Source: Gracilibacillus halophilus YIM-C55.5 (lineage in GTDB: Bacteria; Bacillota; Bacilli; Bacillales; Amphibacillaceae). Taken from it: DNA of 64,000 nucleotides. Below the pieces are notes generated by a model. It made no database searches, had not been told where the DNA came from, and saw nothing but the letters and a program-made list of their open reading frames with translations. The stretch covers positions 62,001 through 126,000 of the forward strand of contig NZ_APML01000004.1 of assembly GCF_000359605.1 (NCBI RefSeq). The letters run 5' to 3'. The translations under genes were made by a program, and so were the position numbers. Shown piece by piece: positions 32,762 through 42,506 of the stretch (positions are counted from its first letter, which is position 1; each line of letters starts with the position of its first letter).

Positions 32762-33232
32762 TTAATTTGCGCTCCTTTTCTTCTTTCGCTCATCAATGAT
32801 CGTATAAATCAACATGGCGATCACACCTACCACTAATGATGAATCAGCAATATTAAAAATCGGATAATTATAGCTGCCAAAATAGAGATCAAAGAAATCT
32901 ACTACTTCTTTTCGAAATAAACGATCAATAAAATTGCCAATCGCACCACCTAAAATGAAAGCTAAAGATATGGCCAGCCATTTACTATCTTTGGCATACT
33001 TGTTTATGTAATAAACGACAAAACCTATTACCACGAATGTAATCACATAGAAAAATAACATTTGACCTTCTAAAATGCCCCAAGCAGCACCCGTATTTCG
33101 GTGTGAGGTAATAAGAAAGAACGAATCAATCACAGGAATCGACTCACCAACTTCCATTTGGCGTACCACGATCCATTTGCTTGCTTGATCGAACAAGACC
33201 ACTACCAACGCTACTATATAAACCCACCACAT
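32762..33232 (-). CDS. lspA: lipoprotein signal peptidase (signal peptidase II)
   Basis: It cleaves prolipoprotein signal peptides at the lipobox in the membrane. Four transmembrane segments and the catalytic motifs are visible: [18 protein letters not shown] and [11 protein letters not shown] with the two aspartates. ATG 33232 is chosen for the strong GGAGG 7 nt upstream, giving 156 aa. Its substrates in this window include MetQ (lipobox LVAC). Confidence 0.96.
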   Translation of the reverse strand: MWWVYIVALVVVLFDQASKWIVVRQMEVGESIPVIDSFFLITSHRNTGAAWGILEGQMLFFYVITFVVIGFVVYYINKYAKDSKWLAISLAFILGGAIGNFIDRLFRKEVVDFFDLYFGSYNYPIFNIADSSLVVGVIAMLIYTIIDERKKKRSAN

Positions 33233-33310
33233 AAGCGGTCCTCCTGCCTCTTTATTATCCATACGCAATCATTATAGCATAAAAATAAATATGAACATGA
33301 GATAAAAAGC

Positions 33311-33335
33311 AACTACCCAATTGTGATGGGTAGTT
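33311..33335 (-). terminator. terminator of ileS
   Basis: A perfect 9-bp stem AACTACCCA / TGGGTAGTT with a 7-nt loop, followed on the minus strand by GCTTTTTATC, just past the ileS stop. Confidence 0.8.
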
Positions 33336-33344
33336 ACCAATTTA

Positions 33345-36104
33345 TTATTCCACTACATCTGCTGGTAGTGACTTCACAATTTCAGCACAACGAGTGCAGA
33401 GTGACGGATGTTCTTCATCTTGCCCGACAGAATCTGAAATCACCCAACAACGTTCACAAGTCTCACCATCATGCTTATCAATCTGTACTGAAACATATTG
33501 ATATTCTTTGGCATCCTTAAGGTCATCATCAATTTCAGCATGTGAAACGATTAACAACTGATGAAGCTGTGGAATCTCATGAAGTACAGATGCAATTTGT
33601 TGATTGTTCGGCTTAATCATAACAGCTGCCTCTAAAGATTTACCGATCACTTTGTTGGCACGAGCTTCCTCTAAACCTTTCAAAATATCATCCCGAATGT
33701 CCATAAACTGATCCCATTTTTCTTCAAGTTGTTGCTCATCTGCTAAATGTGTTGCTGATGGCATATCACACAGTTGCACGCTATCTTCTTCTACATCCGG
33801 AATATATCGCCATACTTCATCCATCGTATGACTAAGAATCGGTGATAGGAGCTTCACTAATGATGTTAAGATCTCATAATAGACCGTCTGAATACTTCTT
33901 CGTTTCGGATGATCTTCTTGTTCGATATACAAAATATCCTTCGCAAAGTCTAGATAGAATGAACTTAAATCAATGGTACAGAAATTGTGGATCGTTTGGT
34001 ATACCGTAGAAAAATCATATTCATCATATGCTTTTCGTACCTTAGCAATCACACGATTTAATTTCACTAACATATAACGATCGACTTCTTGTAAATCCTG
34101 TTCATCGACTTTATTTTCAACTGAAAAGTCTTTTAAGTTTCCTAAAATAAAGCGGAACGTATTACGGATCTTGCGATAACCTTCAGCAATTTGTTTTAAG
34201 ATCTCGTCAGAAATACGTACGTCTGCTGAATAATCAACAGATGCCACCCACAGACGTAGAATATCGGCACCATACTGCTTCATGACTTTTGAAGGTACCA
34301 CGACGTTTCCGAGCGATTTACTCATCTTACGACCATCGCCATCTAACGCAAAGCCGTGACTAATAATTGTCTCGTATGGAGATTTTCCAGTAATGGCAAC
34401 AGACGTTGAAATCGACGAATTAAACCAACCACGGTATTGATCAGATCCCTCTAAATAAACATCAGCCGGACGCTGTAATTCTGGATGGTTATTTAGCACG
34501 CCTTCATGTGTTGAACCAGAGTCAAACCAAACATCCATAATGTCCATTTCTTTTGTAAATCTACCATTTGGACTATGTTGAGACGTAAATCCACCTGGCA
34601 ATAAGTCTTCTGCGTCCCATTCGAACCAGATATTTGATCCATGTTTCTCGAATAATTGAGCTACATGAGAAATCGTTTCGTCGTTAATAATTGGCGTTCG
34701 ATCTTCAGCATAGAATACCGGGATCGGTACACCCCAAATTCTTTGACGTGAAATACACCAGTCTTCACGATCTCGCACCATATTATATAAACGCGTCTCT
34801 CCCCACTTTGGTAACCAAGTAATCCGTTTAATTTCATTCAAAATATCTTGACGAAAATCCTTAATGGAAGCAAACCATTGGTTCGTTGCACGGAAAATGG
34901 TCGGCTTTTTCGTACGCCAATCATGCGGATAAGAGTGCGTAATAAATTCTAAGTGTAATAACGCACCTTTTTCATCTAACTTTTGCGTAATTTCTTTATT
35001 CGCAGCATCATAAAATACACCTTCAAATCCTGGTGCTTCATCCGTAAAATACCCTTTTTCATCGACAGGGCATAATACGTCAAGTCCATACGCTTGACCG
35101 ATAACAAAGTCATCTTCACCATGACCAGGGGCTGTGTGTACCAATCCTGTACCACTATCAGTCGTAACGTGATCACCTAAAATCACTAACGAATCACGGT
35201 CATACATTGGATGTTTGGCCACTAATCGCTCTGCTTGATCCCCTTTAAATGTTTGCACAACTTCTGGATTCTCCCAACCAAGTGCTTGTTGAACTTCCTC
35301 CACTAAATCATGAGCAATCACATACTTTTGACCTTTTACGTGAACAACCGCATATTCTAACTCAGGATGAACAGCAATCGCTAGGTTCGCAGGGATCGTC
35401 CAAGGTGTGGTAGTCCAGATGATAAACTGTTCATCGCCTGCTAAGAGATTCTTACCATCCTTTACTTCAAATCCGACATAAATCGAAGGTGAGCGTTTAT
35501 CATGATACTCAATTTCAGCTTCTGCTAAAGCTGACTCAGAAGAAGGTGACCAATATACTGGCTTGCGTCCTTTGTATATATAGCCTTTTTTCGCCATTTC
35601 TCCAAACACTCTAATTTGTGAAGCTTCAAATGATTTATTGAGTGTAATATATGGATTTTCCCAGTCACCACGTACACCGAGTTGTTTAAATTGTGTCCGT
35701 TGATTATCTAATTGTTTCAGTGCGTATTCAGCACACTTTTGTCTAAATTCTGCTGCGGTCATTTTCTTTCGATCGACTTTCTTTTTAGCAAGTGCATGCT
35801 CGATAGGTAATCCATGTGTATCCCATCCTGGAACATACGGGGCGTAAAAACCAGCCATAGACTTATAGCGAATAATAAAGTCTTTCAAAATTTTATTCAG
35901 CGCATGCCCCATATGAATATCACCATTTGCGTATGGAGGCCCATCATGCAAAACAAATAAAGGTCTATCTTTCGTACGTTCTTGCACCTGTTCATAAATG
36001 TGTTGTTGATCCCAATCTTGTTGAATTTGCGGTTCTTTATTGGGGAGATTCCCTTTCATTTTAAATGCCGTTTTAGGCATATTTAAGGTCTTTTTATATT
36101 CCAT
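33345..36104 (-). CDS. ileS: isoleucyl-tRNA synthetase
   Basis: A class I synthetase charging tRNA-Ile. The HIGH-type motif is in [16 protein letters not shown] near residue 57, the editing domain follows, and the KMSKS loop is in [13 protein letters not shown] near 595. The C-terminal zinc site holds CERCW and CTRC. The start at 36104 has AAGGAGG 9 nt upstream; the ATG three codons earlier sits against that site. It is 919 aa. Expression is controlled by the T-box upstream. Confidence 0.98.
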   Translation of the reverse strand: MEYKKTLNMPKTAFKMKGNLPNKEPQIQQDWDQQHIYEQVQERTKDRPLFVLHDGPPYANGDIHMGHALNKILKDFIIRYKSMAGFYAPYVPGWDTHGLPIEHALAKKKVDRKKMTAAEFRQKCAEYALKQLDNQRTQFKQLGVRGDWENPYITLNKSFEASQIRVFGEMAKKGYIYKGRKPVYWSPSSESALAEAEIEYHDKRSPSIYVGFEVKDGKNLLAGDEQFIIWTTTPWTIPANLAIAVHPELEYAVVHVKGQKYVIAHDLVEEVQQALGWENPEVVQTFKGDQAERLVAKHPMYDRDSLVILGDHVTTDSGTGLVHTAPGHGEDDFVIGQAYGLDVLCPVDEKGYFTDEAPGFEGVFYDAANKEITQKLDEKGALLHLEFITHSYPHDWRTKKPTIFRATNQWFASIKDFRQDILNEIKRITWLPKWGETRLYNMVRDREDWCISRQRIWGVPIPVFYAEDRTPIINDETISHVAQLFEKHGSNIWFEWDAEDLLPGGFTSQHSPNGRFTKEMDIMDVWFDSGSTHEGVLNNHPELQRPADVYLEGSDQYRGWFNSSISTSVAITGKSPYETIISHGFALDGDGRKMSKSLGNVVVPSKVMKQYGADILRLWVASVDYSADVRISDEILKQIAEGYRKIRNTFRFILGNLKDFSVENKVDEQDLQEVDRYMLVKLNRVIAKVRKAYDEYDFSTVYQTIHNFCTIDLSSFYLDFAKDILYIEQEDHPKRRSIQTVYYEILTSLVKLLSPILSHTMDEVWRYIPDVEEDSVQLCDMPSATHLADEQQLEEKWDQFMDIRDDILKGLEEARANKVIGKSLEAAVMIKPNNQQIASVLHEIPQLHQLLIVSHAEIDDDLKDAKEYQYVSVQIDKHDGETCERCWVISDSVGQDEEHPSLCTRCAEIVKSLPADVVE

Positions 36105-36164
36105 ACAAAACATCCTCCTTTTCGTGTCATTAAAGCCATAACTTCATCAACTATCTATTTCTTA

Positions 36165-36432
36165 CGATAAAAAAAGCCCCTCTCATCCTAAGGGACGAGA
36201 AGGACTCGCGGTACCACCCTCATAGACAATGCCGATGATCAATCAGTCATTGTCCACTCCAACATTCGTATCGTGAATGAAACGATTGCGTCTACTTATA
36301 TTCAACACAACTACTTCATGGGTGATCTTCTGATAATGGGCTTTATCAGGCTTCCACCATCCCTGACTCGCTTTGAAAGCTATTCATCACCATACTCTCC
36401 CAATCAACGTACTTTGCTTATTATTTCGATGT
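36165..36432 (-). promoter_or_regulatory. T-box riboswitch (isoleucine) upstream of ileS
   Basis: The T-box sequence AGGGTGGTACCGCG is at 36207-36220 on the minus strand. A GATC-containing internal loop in the first stem (36323-36326) presents the specifier codon ATC (Ile). The terminator (about 36170-36203) has arms CTTCTCGTCCC / GGATGAGAGGGG-like, followed by seven T residues. Uncharged tRNA-Ile should stabilise the antiterminator. The T-box and its promoter fill the 366-bp gap between divIVA and ileS. Confidence 0.95.
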
Positions 36433-36438
36433 AATCAA

Positions 36439-36467
36439 ATTATATGTAATTCGTTAGGTCACGTCAA
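36439..36467 (-). promoter_or_regulatory. sigma-A promoter of the ileS T-box leader
   Basis: TTGACG and a perfect TATAAT are separated by exactly 17 bp on the minus strand, immediately upstream of the T-box leader and just past the divIVA stop. Confidence 0.8.
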
Positions 36468-36470
36468 GCG

Positions 36471-36992
36471 TTAATAACTATTTACTTCTTCTTCTTGCTC
36501 TACGTCTTCTCCTTCTTGCTCATCAAAATTGACATCCAACAATTCTTCCCAATCATTGCTGTTAATCAAGTCAAGTTGGGCTTCCACTAACATTTTTAAT
36601 CTTGTACGGAAGACTTTGGCTTGCTTTTTTAATTCTTCCACTTCTAGTGCAATCGTTCTTGATTTATGTAGAGCTTCATTCACGATACGATCTGCATTTT
36701 TTTCTGCTTCTTTAATGATTAATTTCGATTCTTTTTGCGCACTCTCTTTCACATCTTCTGCTGTTTCTTGAGCGACTAAAATCGATTTATTCAAAGTCGT
36801 CTCAATATTCGAAAAGTGTTCCATTTTTTCGTTTAATTGTTCTACTTGTTCTTTTAAATCTTTCTTTTCACGAATAACAGCTTCATAATCTTTGATCACT
36901 TGGTCTAAAAATTCATTAACCTCATCTTCATCGTACCCACGAAAACTACGTGTGAATTCCTTGTTATGAATATCGAGCGGTGATAATCCCAA
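36471..36992 (-). CDS. divIVA: cell division protein DivIVA
   Basis: A coiled-coil protein that recognises negatively curved membrane at poles and septa, positioning Min proteins and chromosome anchors. The conserved N-terminus LSPLDIHNKEFTRSFRGYDE (lipid-binding, with the exposed Phe and Arg) is followed by long heptad regions (about 30-145) and an acidic tail. It is 173 aa. It ends the ylm-divIVA cluster, next to ileS as usual. Confidence 0.97.
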   Translation of the reverse strand: MGLSPLDIHNKEFTRSFRGYDEDEVNEFLDQVIKDYEAVIREKKDLKEQVEQLNEKMEHFSNIETTLNKSILVAQETAEDVKESAQKESKLIIKEAEKNADRIVNEALHKSRTIALEVEELKKQAKVFRTRLKMLVEAQLDLINSNDWEELLDVNFDEQEGEDVEQEEEVNSY

Positions 36993-37075
36993 AGTGGCCC
37001 CTCCTTAACGAAGTATTCTCTTTGTATTCTATCGTATCATATTTATTTCATAAGAAAAGCAAAATTCTACAATTT

Positions 37076-37849
37076 TCATAATAATTTTTCATATGAAATA
37101 CGTATTTTCCCTTTTTTTGTATAGCCTTGTACATCAGCTATACTTGCTCTTCCTTTACCACGTACACTGAGTAAATCGTCTGCTTCCACAACAAATGATG
37201 GTTGTTCCACGGTTTGGAAATTCACTTTCACCAATCCTTTTTGAATGTACGTTAAAGCTTGTTTGCGAGATAATTGATAAATTTCCTTTAGAACAACATC
37301 CAAGCGTAATGATGAGCAGGTCGTGATTTTTTCCTGCCAACTTTCTTGTGGCACGATGCGATTTTGTATAGGTACTTGTTCAAATTGAACACGTGCCTTT
37401 TTAATCGACGTGATATTGGCAAGCAAATATGCCGTAATGTCCCGAGCAACCAATATTTGCACCTGATTGTCATTAATAACAATATCACCGATTTTTTTCC
37501 GTTTAATGCCCGCCGATAAAAAAGCTCCCAACACATCTGGGTGTTCAATCGTGACAAATTTCTGTGGATAGGTTGCTTCTAACAGATCGACCTCATAACT
37601 ACTTTCTTGGATCGTCTGATAAAAGGGGGCTAATATTGCACGTTTACGTTCTGCCTGATCCCAACCGCCAAAAAAAGAAAGCTGTAAATTTTCATCATTT
37701 CCAATAATGGTACGAAATATTTTCTGCTCCCTTGGGTGTAAAAAGTCGGTGATTTTCATTTCGTATCTTGTCTCTACATGATCACGCCAAGATAATACTT
37801 GGTCGATAAAAGGATACTCTTCTTCCCGAAAATGTTGATATAAATCCAT
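37076..37849 (-). CDS. ylmH: S4-domain RNA-binding protein YlmH
   Basis: A 257-residue protein. A central conserved part includes LGAFLSAGIKRKKIGDIVIN, and a C-terminal S4 domain (about 180-245) has LRLDVVLKEIYQLSRKQALT. Recent work on B. subtilis links YlmH to ribosome-associated quality control on 50S subunits. The gene lies in the sepF-ylmG-ylmH-divIVA order found in most Firmicutes. Confidence 0.94.
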   Translation of the reverse strand: MDLYQHFREEEYPFIDQVLSWRDHVETRYEMKITDFLHPREQKIFRTIIGNDENLQLSFFGGWDQAERKRAILAPFYQTIQESSYEVDLLEATYPQKFVTIEHPDVLGAFLSAGIKRKKIGDIVINDNQVQILVARDITAYLLANITSIKKARVQFEQVPIQNRIVPQESWQEKITTCSSLRLDVVLKEIYQLSRKQALTYIQKGLVKVNFQTVEQPSFVVEADDLLSVRGKGRASIADVQGYTKKGKIRISYEKLL

Positions 37850-37868
37850 GGTCCACTCACCTTATACG

Positions 37869-38138
37869 CTACATCAATAACTCAAAAAATAGATAATATA
37901 AACCCGTTTCAGCAAATCGCAAAACAAATAATGCTACAATCGGTGAAATGTCAATCATACCACCAATCGGAGGAATCACTTTACGAAACGGTTCCAAATA
38001 CGGTTCAACAATCGAAGCAAGAATCTGACCAAATTGCGATTCTCTTGCCCCTGGAAACCAGGACATTAAGATATATACAATCATCGCATAAAAGTATATA
38101 GTCAGTGCTGTTGATAAAATCTCATACACAAAAAACAT
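37869..38138 (-). CDS. ylmG: YggT family membrane protein YlmG
   Basis: A small (89 aa) integral membrane protein with two hydrophobic segments and the family motif [20 protein letters not shown], then [20 protein letters not shown]. Family members are linked to septum or thylakoid membrane organisation; the molecular role is unknown. It is tightly packed between sepF (4 bp) and ylmH (19 bp). Confidence 0.93.
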   Translation of the reverse strand: MFFVYEILSTALTIYFYAMIVYILMSWFPGARESQFGQILASIVEPYLEPFRKVIPPIGGMIDISPIVALFVLRFAETGLYYLFFELLM

Positions 38139-38142
38139 TGAT

Positions 38143-38562
38143 TTACCACCTTTGTTCTGGATCTGCTTCTTCCATAATTTCTGTTATATTGCCAGACACT
38201 TCTACATGGTCTGGTGTACAAAGAAAGGTTTGTGATCCTAATTTTTTAATTTGACCGGATAATGCATACACCGTGCCGCTCATAAAATCAATAATCTGTC
38301 TCGCTTGTTCTGTATCTACGCGTTGTAAATTAATGACAACTGCTCGACGATGAATCATGTGATCTGCAATCTCTTGCACTTCACTGTAGGACCTTGGCTC
38401 ACATAATATCATTTTTGAACTTTTTTGGACAGATGATAATGACACGACATTGTTTTTCTCTTTCCCACGCTCATCTAATTCTTCATCATCTTCTACTTCG
38501 TCTACAAAATCATATTCGTCTTCAATGCCAAAAAAATTTTTAAATTTCCCTTTCATTCCCAT
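38143..38562 (-). CDS. sepF: cell division protein SepF
   Basis: SepF polymerises into rings that bundle FtsZ and tether it to the membrane. It has an N-terminal amphipathic helix ([13 protein letters not shown]), an acidic linker, and a C-terminal domain with [20 protein letters not shown] and [23 protein letters not shown] 38562 is chosen for AGAGGTG upstream and gives 139 aa. Confidence 0.95.
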   Translation of the reverse strand: MGMKGKFKNFFGIEDEYDFVDEVEDDEELDERGKEKNNVVSLSSVQKSSKMILCEPRSYSEVQEIADHMIHRRAVVINLQRVDTEQARQIIDFMSGTVYALSGQIKKLGSQTFLCTPDHVEVSGNITEIMEEADPEQRW

Positions 38563-38594
38563 TTTTTCACCTCTTTTCATTTCATTGCATAGGG

Positions 38595-39287
38595 TTAAGA
38601 AGTCTGTTCTTCATATGGTCCGACTAATTCGCTGCCAATACGTATATAAGTTGCTCCTTCTTCTACTGCGATCTGGTAATCATTGCTCATACCCATTGAC
38701 AACTCTTGACAAGGTGCATGTGCCCAATGATGTTGTTGAACTTCGTCTCGTAATTGTCGTAATGTACGGAAAATTGAGCGAAGATACTCGTGATCGTTCG
38801 TATAAGGTGCCATCGTCATTAATCCTTCCACTCGAATATTGGGATAATCTTTCATTTGCTCAATAAAAGAAACCACTTCATCTTTGGCCACACCATGTTT
38901 TGACGATTCTCCACTGACATTCGCTTGCACAAAACAAGAAACAGGTTTTGTTGCTCGTTTATGAATTTCTTTCGCAAGTGAGCGTCGATCCAACGAATGA
39001 ATCACATCAACATCTTCAATGACTTCTTTCACTTTTCTCGATTGTAATGAGCCAATAAAATGCCATTCTGCCTCTTTACCAATTGCTTCATGTTTGGCTA
39101 AAAATCCTTCCATACGATTTTCCCCTAAACAGGAAATGCCCGCATCAATTGCTTCTTTTGCTCGGTTGATGGATACGTACTTCGTTACCGCAATAATATT
39201 TACATCATTTTCTCTTCGTCCAGCATTTTTGCATGCTTGTTGTATGTTTTTTCGAATCGTTTGTAAATTTTCTTCGACTTTCATCAT
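38595..39287 (-). CDS. ylmE: YggS family PLP homeostasis protein YlmE
   Basis: A pyridoxal phosphate-binding TIM-barrel protein (230 aa) that buffers PLP and amino-acid levels. The PLP lysine lies in VNIIAVTKYVSINRAKEAID. HFIGSLQSRK and the phosphate-binding part LSMGMSNDYQIAVEEGATYI, then RIGSELVG, are also present. Two ATG codons at 39287 and 39284 share the ribosome site CAGGGGG. It lies upstream of sepF as in other Firmicutes. Confidence 0.95.
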   Translation of the reverse strand: MMKVEENLQTIRKNIQQACKNAGRRENDVNIIAVTKYVSINRAKEAIDAGISCLGENRMEGFLAKHEAIGKEAEWHFIGSLQSRKVKEVIEDVDVIHSLDRRSLAKEIHKRATKPVSCFVQANVSGESSKHGVAKDEVVSFIEQMKDYPNIRVEGLMTMAPYTNDHEYLRSIFRTLRQLRDEVQQHHWAHAPCQELSMGMSNDYQIAVEEGATYIRIGSELVGPYEEQTS

Positions 39288-39360
39288 ATGTAACCCCCTG
39301 TTCGCCTATTGCCTACGATATCACTATATTGAAAAGAAATGAATGTTTCATGGCTTGAAC

Positions 39361-40163
39361 TCATGATTTTGTCATATAAATAAATCCGAGCATTCTTCCA
39401 GTTGGCTTTGGATCATGACGATGCGAATACAATAACTCACTTTCTGCCGTACAATCATCCGTTACCATAATATTTTCATCGACAATACCCGATTGTCGTA
39501 AAAAAAGCTGATTTAATTTCTTTAAATCCAAATGATAACCATTTCCATCTTTTTCATATACAATGGAACAATCAGTTGGTATATGGTCAATGACGTTCTG
39601 ATCCACTTGATAACATTGACTGCAAATGGAAGGTGCGATAACGACTTCAATTTGATCTCTACGTGCTCCTAATTCGACCAGTTTTTCTACGGTATGTCCA
39701 GCAATATTCCCTGTTGTACCACGCCATCCTGCATGAGAAATACCAATCAGTTCTTGTTCTGGTTCATAAAAGAATAATGGCACACAGTCTGCAAATAATG
39801 CCGTAAGCAGTAGATTCTTTTGACGTGTCACTAATCCATCACATCCACGAACTGTATCCGTCATGGATTGACTTCCCTTGCCCGCCTCATCTTCAGTGAC
39901 TACTTTTACGTTTGTCCCGTGAACCTGTTCCGGCATGACCCAACGATTTAGTGCACTTCAAGCTTATCGGCCAATATATTTCGATTTTTATACACATCGT
40001 TCGGATCATCATCCACGTGAAAACCAAAATTCCAACTCTCATAAGGAGGTTGACTGACACCACCCCATTTTGTAGTCAAACCAGCAAGAAGGTTGTTGTC
40101 TCGTTTGTTCCACATGCTTGTCCAAAACAATTGGTTCGTTTGACAAAATTCAAACGGCTCCAT
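39361..40163 (-). pseudogene. pgeF: pgeF (ylmD), peptidoglycan editing factor, broken by a one-base frameshift
   Basis: A multicopper-laccase-like protein (DUF152) that corrects peptidoglycan precursors or acts on purine nucleosides in homologues. The first frame (40163-39948) gives MEPFEFCQTNQLFW to DKLEVH and stops. The other frame begins with LNRWVMPEQVHGTNV and runs to 39361 with the metal and active-site motifs GISHAGWRGTTGNIAGHTVE and APSICSQCYQV. Adding one C at about 39948-39954 (GTGCAC to GTGCCAC) restores V-P-L-N-R-W. All motifs are kept, so a sequencing undercall is likely. Confidence 0.92.
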
Positions 40164-40242
40164 TTTTCGATCCTCCTATTTTTCATCATTTTACCACAAT
40201 TTTATTACCGTTTACAGTCACAATCATAAACAACTCTTCTTG

Positions 40243-40518
40243 CTAGGCATTTTGTTGATTATGATCACCGTTAGGCAACGAATAATAATTTCCCTTCTTC
40301 ACTAAAATAACATCATGACCAATCTTCATAATATGTTCCCAAGGGATGTTGACTTCCCTGGATTCGCCAAACATACCGAATACTTTAGATTTCGTCGCAA
40401 TCACAAGATTCGTAATCTGTCCTAAATCAACATCAATTTCAATATCTGTAATATGGCCAACTTTCGTACCATCCTCAATATATACAATATCTTTCATTTG
40501 CAAAGTCGATAATGTCAT
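40243..40518 (-). CDS. ylmC: PRC-barrel domain protein YlmC/YmxH
   Basis: A 91-residue member of the PRC-barrel sporulation-associated family, with LQMKDIVYIEDGTKVGHITD, IEIDVDLGQITNLVIA, and the C-terminal VNIPWEHIMKIGHDVILVKK. The function is not established. I place the start at 40518, with AGGGTGGTG about 9 nt upstream; the earlier GTG/ATG codons coincide with that site. The neighbouring ylmA ABC transporter of B. subtilis is absent. Confidence 0.9.
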   Translation of the reverse strand: MTLSTLQMKDIVYIEDGTKVGHITDIEIDVDLGQITNLVIATKSKVFGMFGESREVNIPWEHIMKIGHDVILVKKGNYYSLPNGDHNQQNA

Positions 40519-40591
40519 CAAACTCATCACCACCCTTTATATTCAATATATGTCCATTTTTAAAATTTATGGTGCATGAATCGAAAAAGAT

Positions 40592-40620
40592 ACTGACGCA
40601 TGATTTAAGCGTTCGTGTTC
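40592..40620 (+). promoter_or_regulatory. candidate sigma-G promoter for the YfhD-type gene
   Basis: GCATG and CACACTA are separated by 17 bp (consensus GnATR and CAnnnTA), about 25 bp before the ribosome site of the small gene at 40649. This fits forespore expression. Confidence 0.4.
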
Positions 40621-40648
40621 ACACTAATGTGTAGAAAGGAGGGATCAT

Positions 40649-40837
40649 ATGGGGAGAGATGAGCACACAAAACCAAAGGGCAAAAAGCCACTAGCGCAAA
40701 CACCCAAAAATCAGATCGCACATGCCTTCGATACTGAATTTTCCGAAGAATTAGCAGATCATGATGACCAAGAAGCTATGGCAAGAAGCGAACAAGCAGA
40801 AAAACGAATGCAAGAACGATCACGAAAAAATCGATAA
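40649..40837 (+). CDS. YfhD family small protein
   Basis: A 62-residue hydrophilic protein with AAAGGAGG 6 nt before the ATG. It has the YfhD-type pattern LAQTPKNQIAHAF, then EFSEELADHDDQEAMARSEQ and a basic, helical C-terminus. YfhD proteins are found in spore formers; no function is known. It stands alone on the plus strand between ylmC and sigG, where B. subtilis has ylmA, and shares a bidirectional terminator with sigG. Confidence 0.85.
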   Translation: MGRDEHTKPKGKKPLAQTPKNQIAHAFDTEFSEELADHDDQEAMARSEQAEKRMQERSRKNR

Positions 40838-40843
40838 TATAAA

Positions 40844-40880
40844 ATAAAACCCGACCGTGCAATGATTGGTCGGGTTTTAT
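40844..40880. terminator. bidirectional terminator between the YfhD-type gene and sigG
   Basis: A perfect 13-bp stem ATAAAACCCGACC / GGTCGGGTTTTAT with an 11-nt loop between converging genes. Confidence 0.9.
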
Positions 40881-40887
40881 GTATCAG

Positions 40888-41667
40888 TTATTCAAACATT
40901 TCTTTATTCATTTCTTTAATGGCTGCTTTTTCAAGGCGAGACACTTGCGCTTGGGAAATGCCAATTTCTTCAGCCACTTCCATCTGAGTCTTTCCTTGAA
41001 AAAAACGTTTACTTAGAATCATTTTTTCACGTTTATTGAGTCTGTGCATACCTTCCTTGATAGATAGATGATTCACCCAATCGCTATCTTTAATGCTATC
41101 ATCACTTAATTGATCAAGCACGTAAATGGGATCTCCACCGTCATTAAAAATTGGTTCAAATAAGGACACTGGATCTTGAATCGCGTCTAAGGCAAAAATA
41201 ACATCCGTTACGGGGACATCTAATTCTTCGGCTATTTCACTTGGAGAAGGATCCTTTGATGTTTCGTTCATTAGTTTTTCTCGTGCATGTAATGCTTTAT
41301 ACGCGATATCACGTAAGGATCTTGAAACACGAATCGGATTGTTATCACGTAAATAACGTCGAATTTCCCCGATAATCATCGGAACGGCATAAGTGGAAAA
41401 TTTCACATTTTGACTTAAATCAAAGTTATCAATCGATTTCAATAAACCAATACAACCTACTTGAAATAAATCATCTCCATATTCACCACGGTTAGAAAAA
41501 CGTTGAATCACACTTAATACTAAGCGTAAGTTTCCGTTTACTAATTGTTCTCGTGCATATTGATCTCCTGCTTGCATTTGTGTAAACAGTTCTCGCATTT
41601 CTTCATTTTTTAATACTGGTAAGGTTGCGGTATCTACCCCACAAATTTCTACTTTTTGTCTCGTCAT
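40888..41667 (-). CDS. sigG: RNA polymerase sporulation sigma factor SigG (late forespore)
   Basis: Sigma-G drives late forespore genes such as SASPs and germination receptors. Conserved N-terminus VEICGVDTATLPVLKNEEMR, region 2 (EQLVNGNLRLVLSVIQRFSN, GEYGDDLFQVGCIGLLKSID) and region 4 helix-turn-helix (MEVAEEIGISQAQVSRLEKA) are present. The start at 41667 has GGGAGGG 6 nt upstream, giving 259 aa. It follows sigE, with a sigma-F-like promoter in between. Confidence 0.98.
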   Translation of the reverse strand: MTRQKVEICGVDTATLPVLKNEEMRELFTQMQAGDQYAREQLVNGNLRLVLSVIQRFSNRGEYGDDLFQVGCIGLLKSIDNFDLSQNVKFSTYAVPMIIGEIRRYLRDNNPIRVSRSLRDIAYKALHAREKLMNETSKDPSPSEIAEELDVPVTDVIFALDAIQDPVSLFEPIFNDGGDPIYVLDQLSDDSIKDSDWVNHLSIKEGMHRLNKREKMILSKRFFQGKTQMEVAEEIGISQAQVSRLEKAAIKEMNKEMFE

Positions 41668-41704
41668 ATCGTACCCTCCCGATTGGAGATCCTTCTCAAT
41701 CTTC

Positions 41705-41732
41705 AGTATCACCAATCGAGATGAAAATATGC
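41705..41732 (-). promoter_or_regulatory. candidate sigma-F promoter for sigG
   Basis: On the minus strand GCATA and GGTGATACT are separated by 14 bp, matching the sigma-F consensus GyATA ... GGnnAnAnT. It lies in the gap between sigE and sigG; in B. subtilis sigG is transcribed from such a promoter. Confidence 0.6.
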
Positions 41733-41759
41733 ACGAGGATAGATACCCATTAATTGGTA

Positions 41760-42479
41760 TTAAACCATTTTATTAAATTCTTTTTGTAGACGTTTAATAA
41801 TTTTTTTTTCCAGTCGAGAAATGTATGATTGGGAAATTCCTAACATATCAGCCACATCTTTTTGGGTTTTTTCTTGATGATTAACGAGCCCAAATCGCAA
41901 TTCCATAATTTGTCGCTCTCTTCCATTGAGTTGACTTAACGCTTTTTTCAATAAGGATTTATCTACGTTCGATTCAAGATCTCTAAATGTTATATCCTCA
42001 TCTGTTCCTAACACATCAGATAACAATAATTCATTTCCATCCCAATCAACATTCAAAGGTTCATCAAAAGAAACTTCTGTTTTTAGTTTATTATTTTTTC
42101 GTAAATACATGAGAATTTCATTTTCGATACAGCGAGAAGCATAAGTAGCTAGTTTGATTTTTTTCTCCGGATTAAATGTATTGATCGCTTTAATTAAACC
42201 AATGGTACCAATACTAATTAAATCTTCAATATTAATTCCTGTATTCTCAAATTTCCGCGCGATGTATACAACTAGACGCAAGTTACGTTCAATTAACATC
42301 GCACGCGCTGCCTGATCGCCCTCTGGCAAGCGATGAATAAGTTTATATTCTTCTTCTTTCGACAGAGGTGGGGGTAAAGCTTCACTACCTCCAATGTAAT
42401 AAACTTCGTCAACGTTAATACCTAACTTTTTTAAGATACGGTAAAAAATCATTTTATATTTGTGTTGAGTAAACTGCAT
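41760..42479 (-). CDS. sigE: RNA polymerase sporulation sigma factor SigE precursor
   Basis: Pro-sigma-E, activated in the mother cell by SpoIIGA. A 27-30 residue pro-sequence ([20 protein letters not shown]) precedes [17 protein letters not shown]. Regions 2 ([20 protein letters not shown]) and 4 ([20 protein letters not shown]) are complete. It is 239 aa, exactly the B. subtilis length. It lies 27 bp after spoIIGA. Confidence 0.98.
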   Translation of the reverse strand: MQFTQHKYKMIFYRILKKLGINVDEVYYIGGSEALPPPLSKEEEYKLIHRLPEGDQAARAMLIERNLRLVVYIARKFENTGINIEDLISIGTIGLIKAINTFNPEKKIKLATYASRCIENEILMYLRKNNKLKTEVSFDEPLNVDWDGNELLLSDVLGTDEDITFRDLESNVDKSLLKKALSQLNGRERQIMELRFGLVNHQEKTQKDVADMLGISQSYISRLEKKIIKRLQKEFNKMV

Positions 42480-42506
42480 ACGCTATATCTCCTTTATCTT
42501 TCTTTT

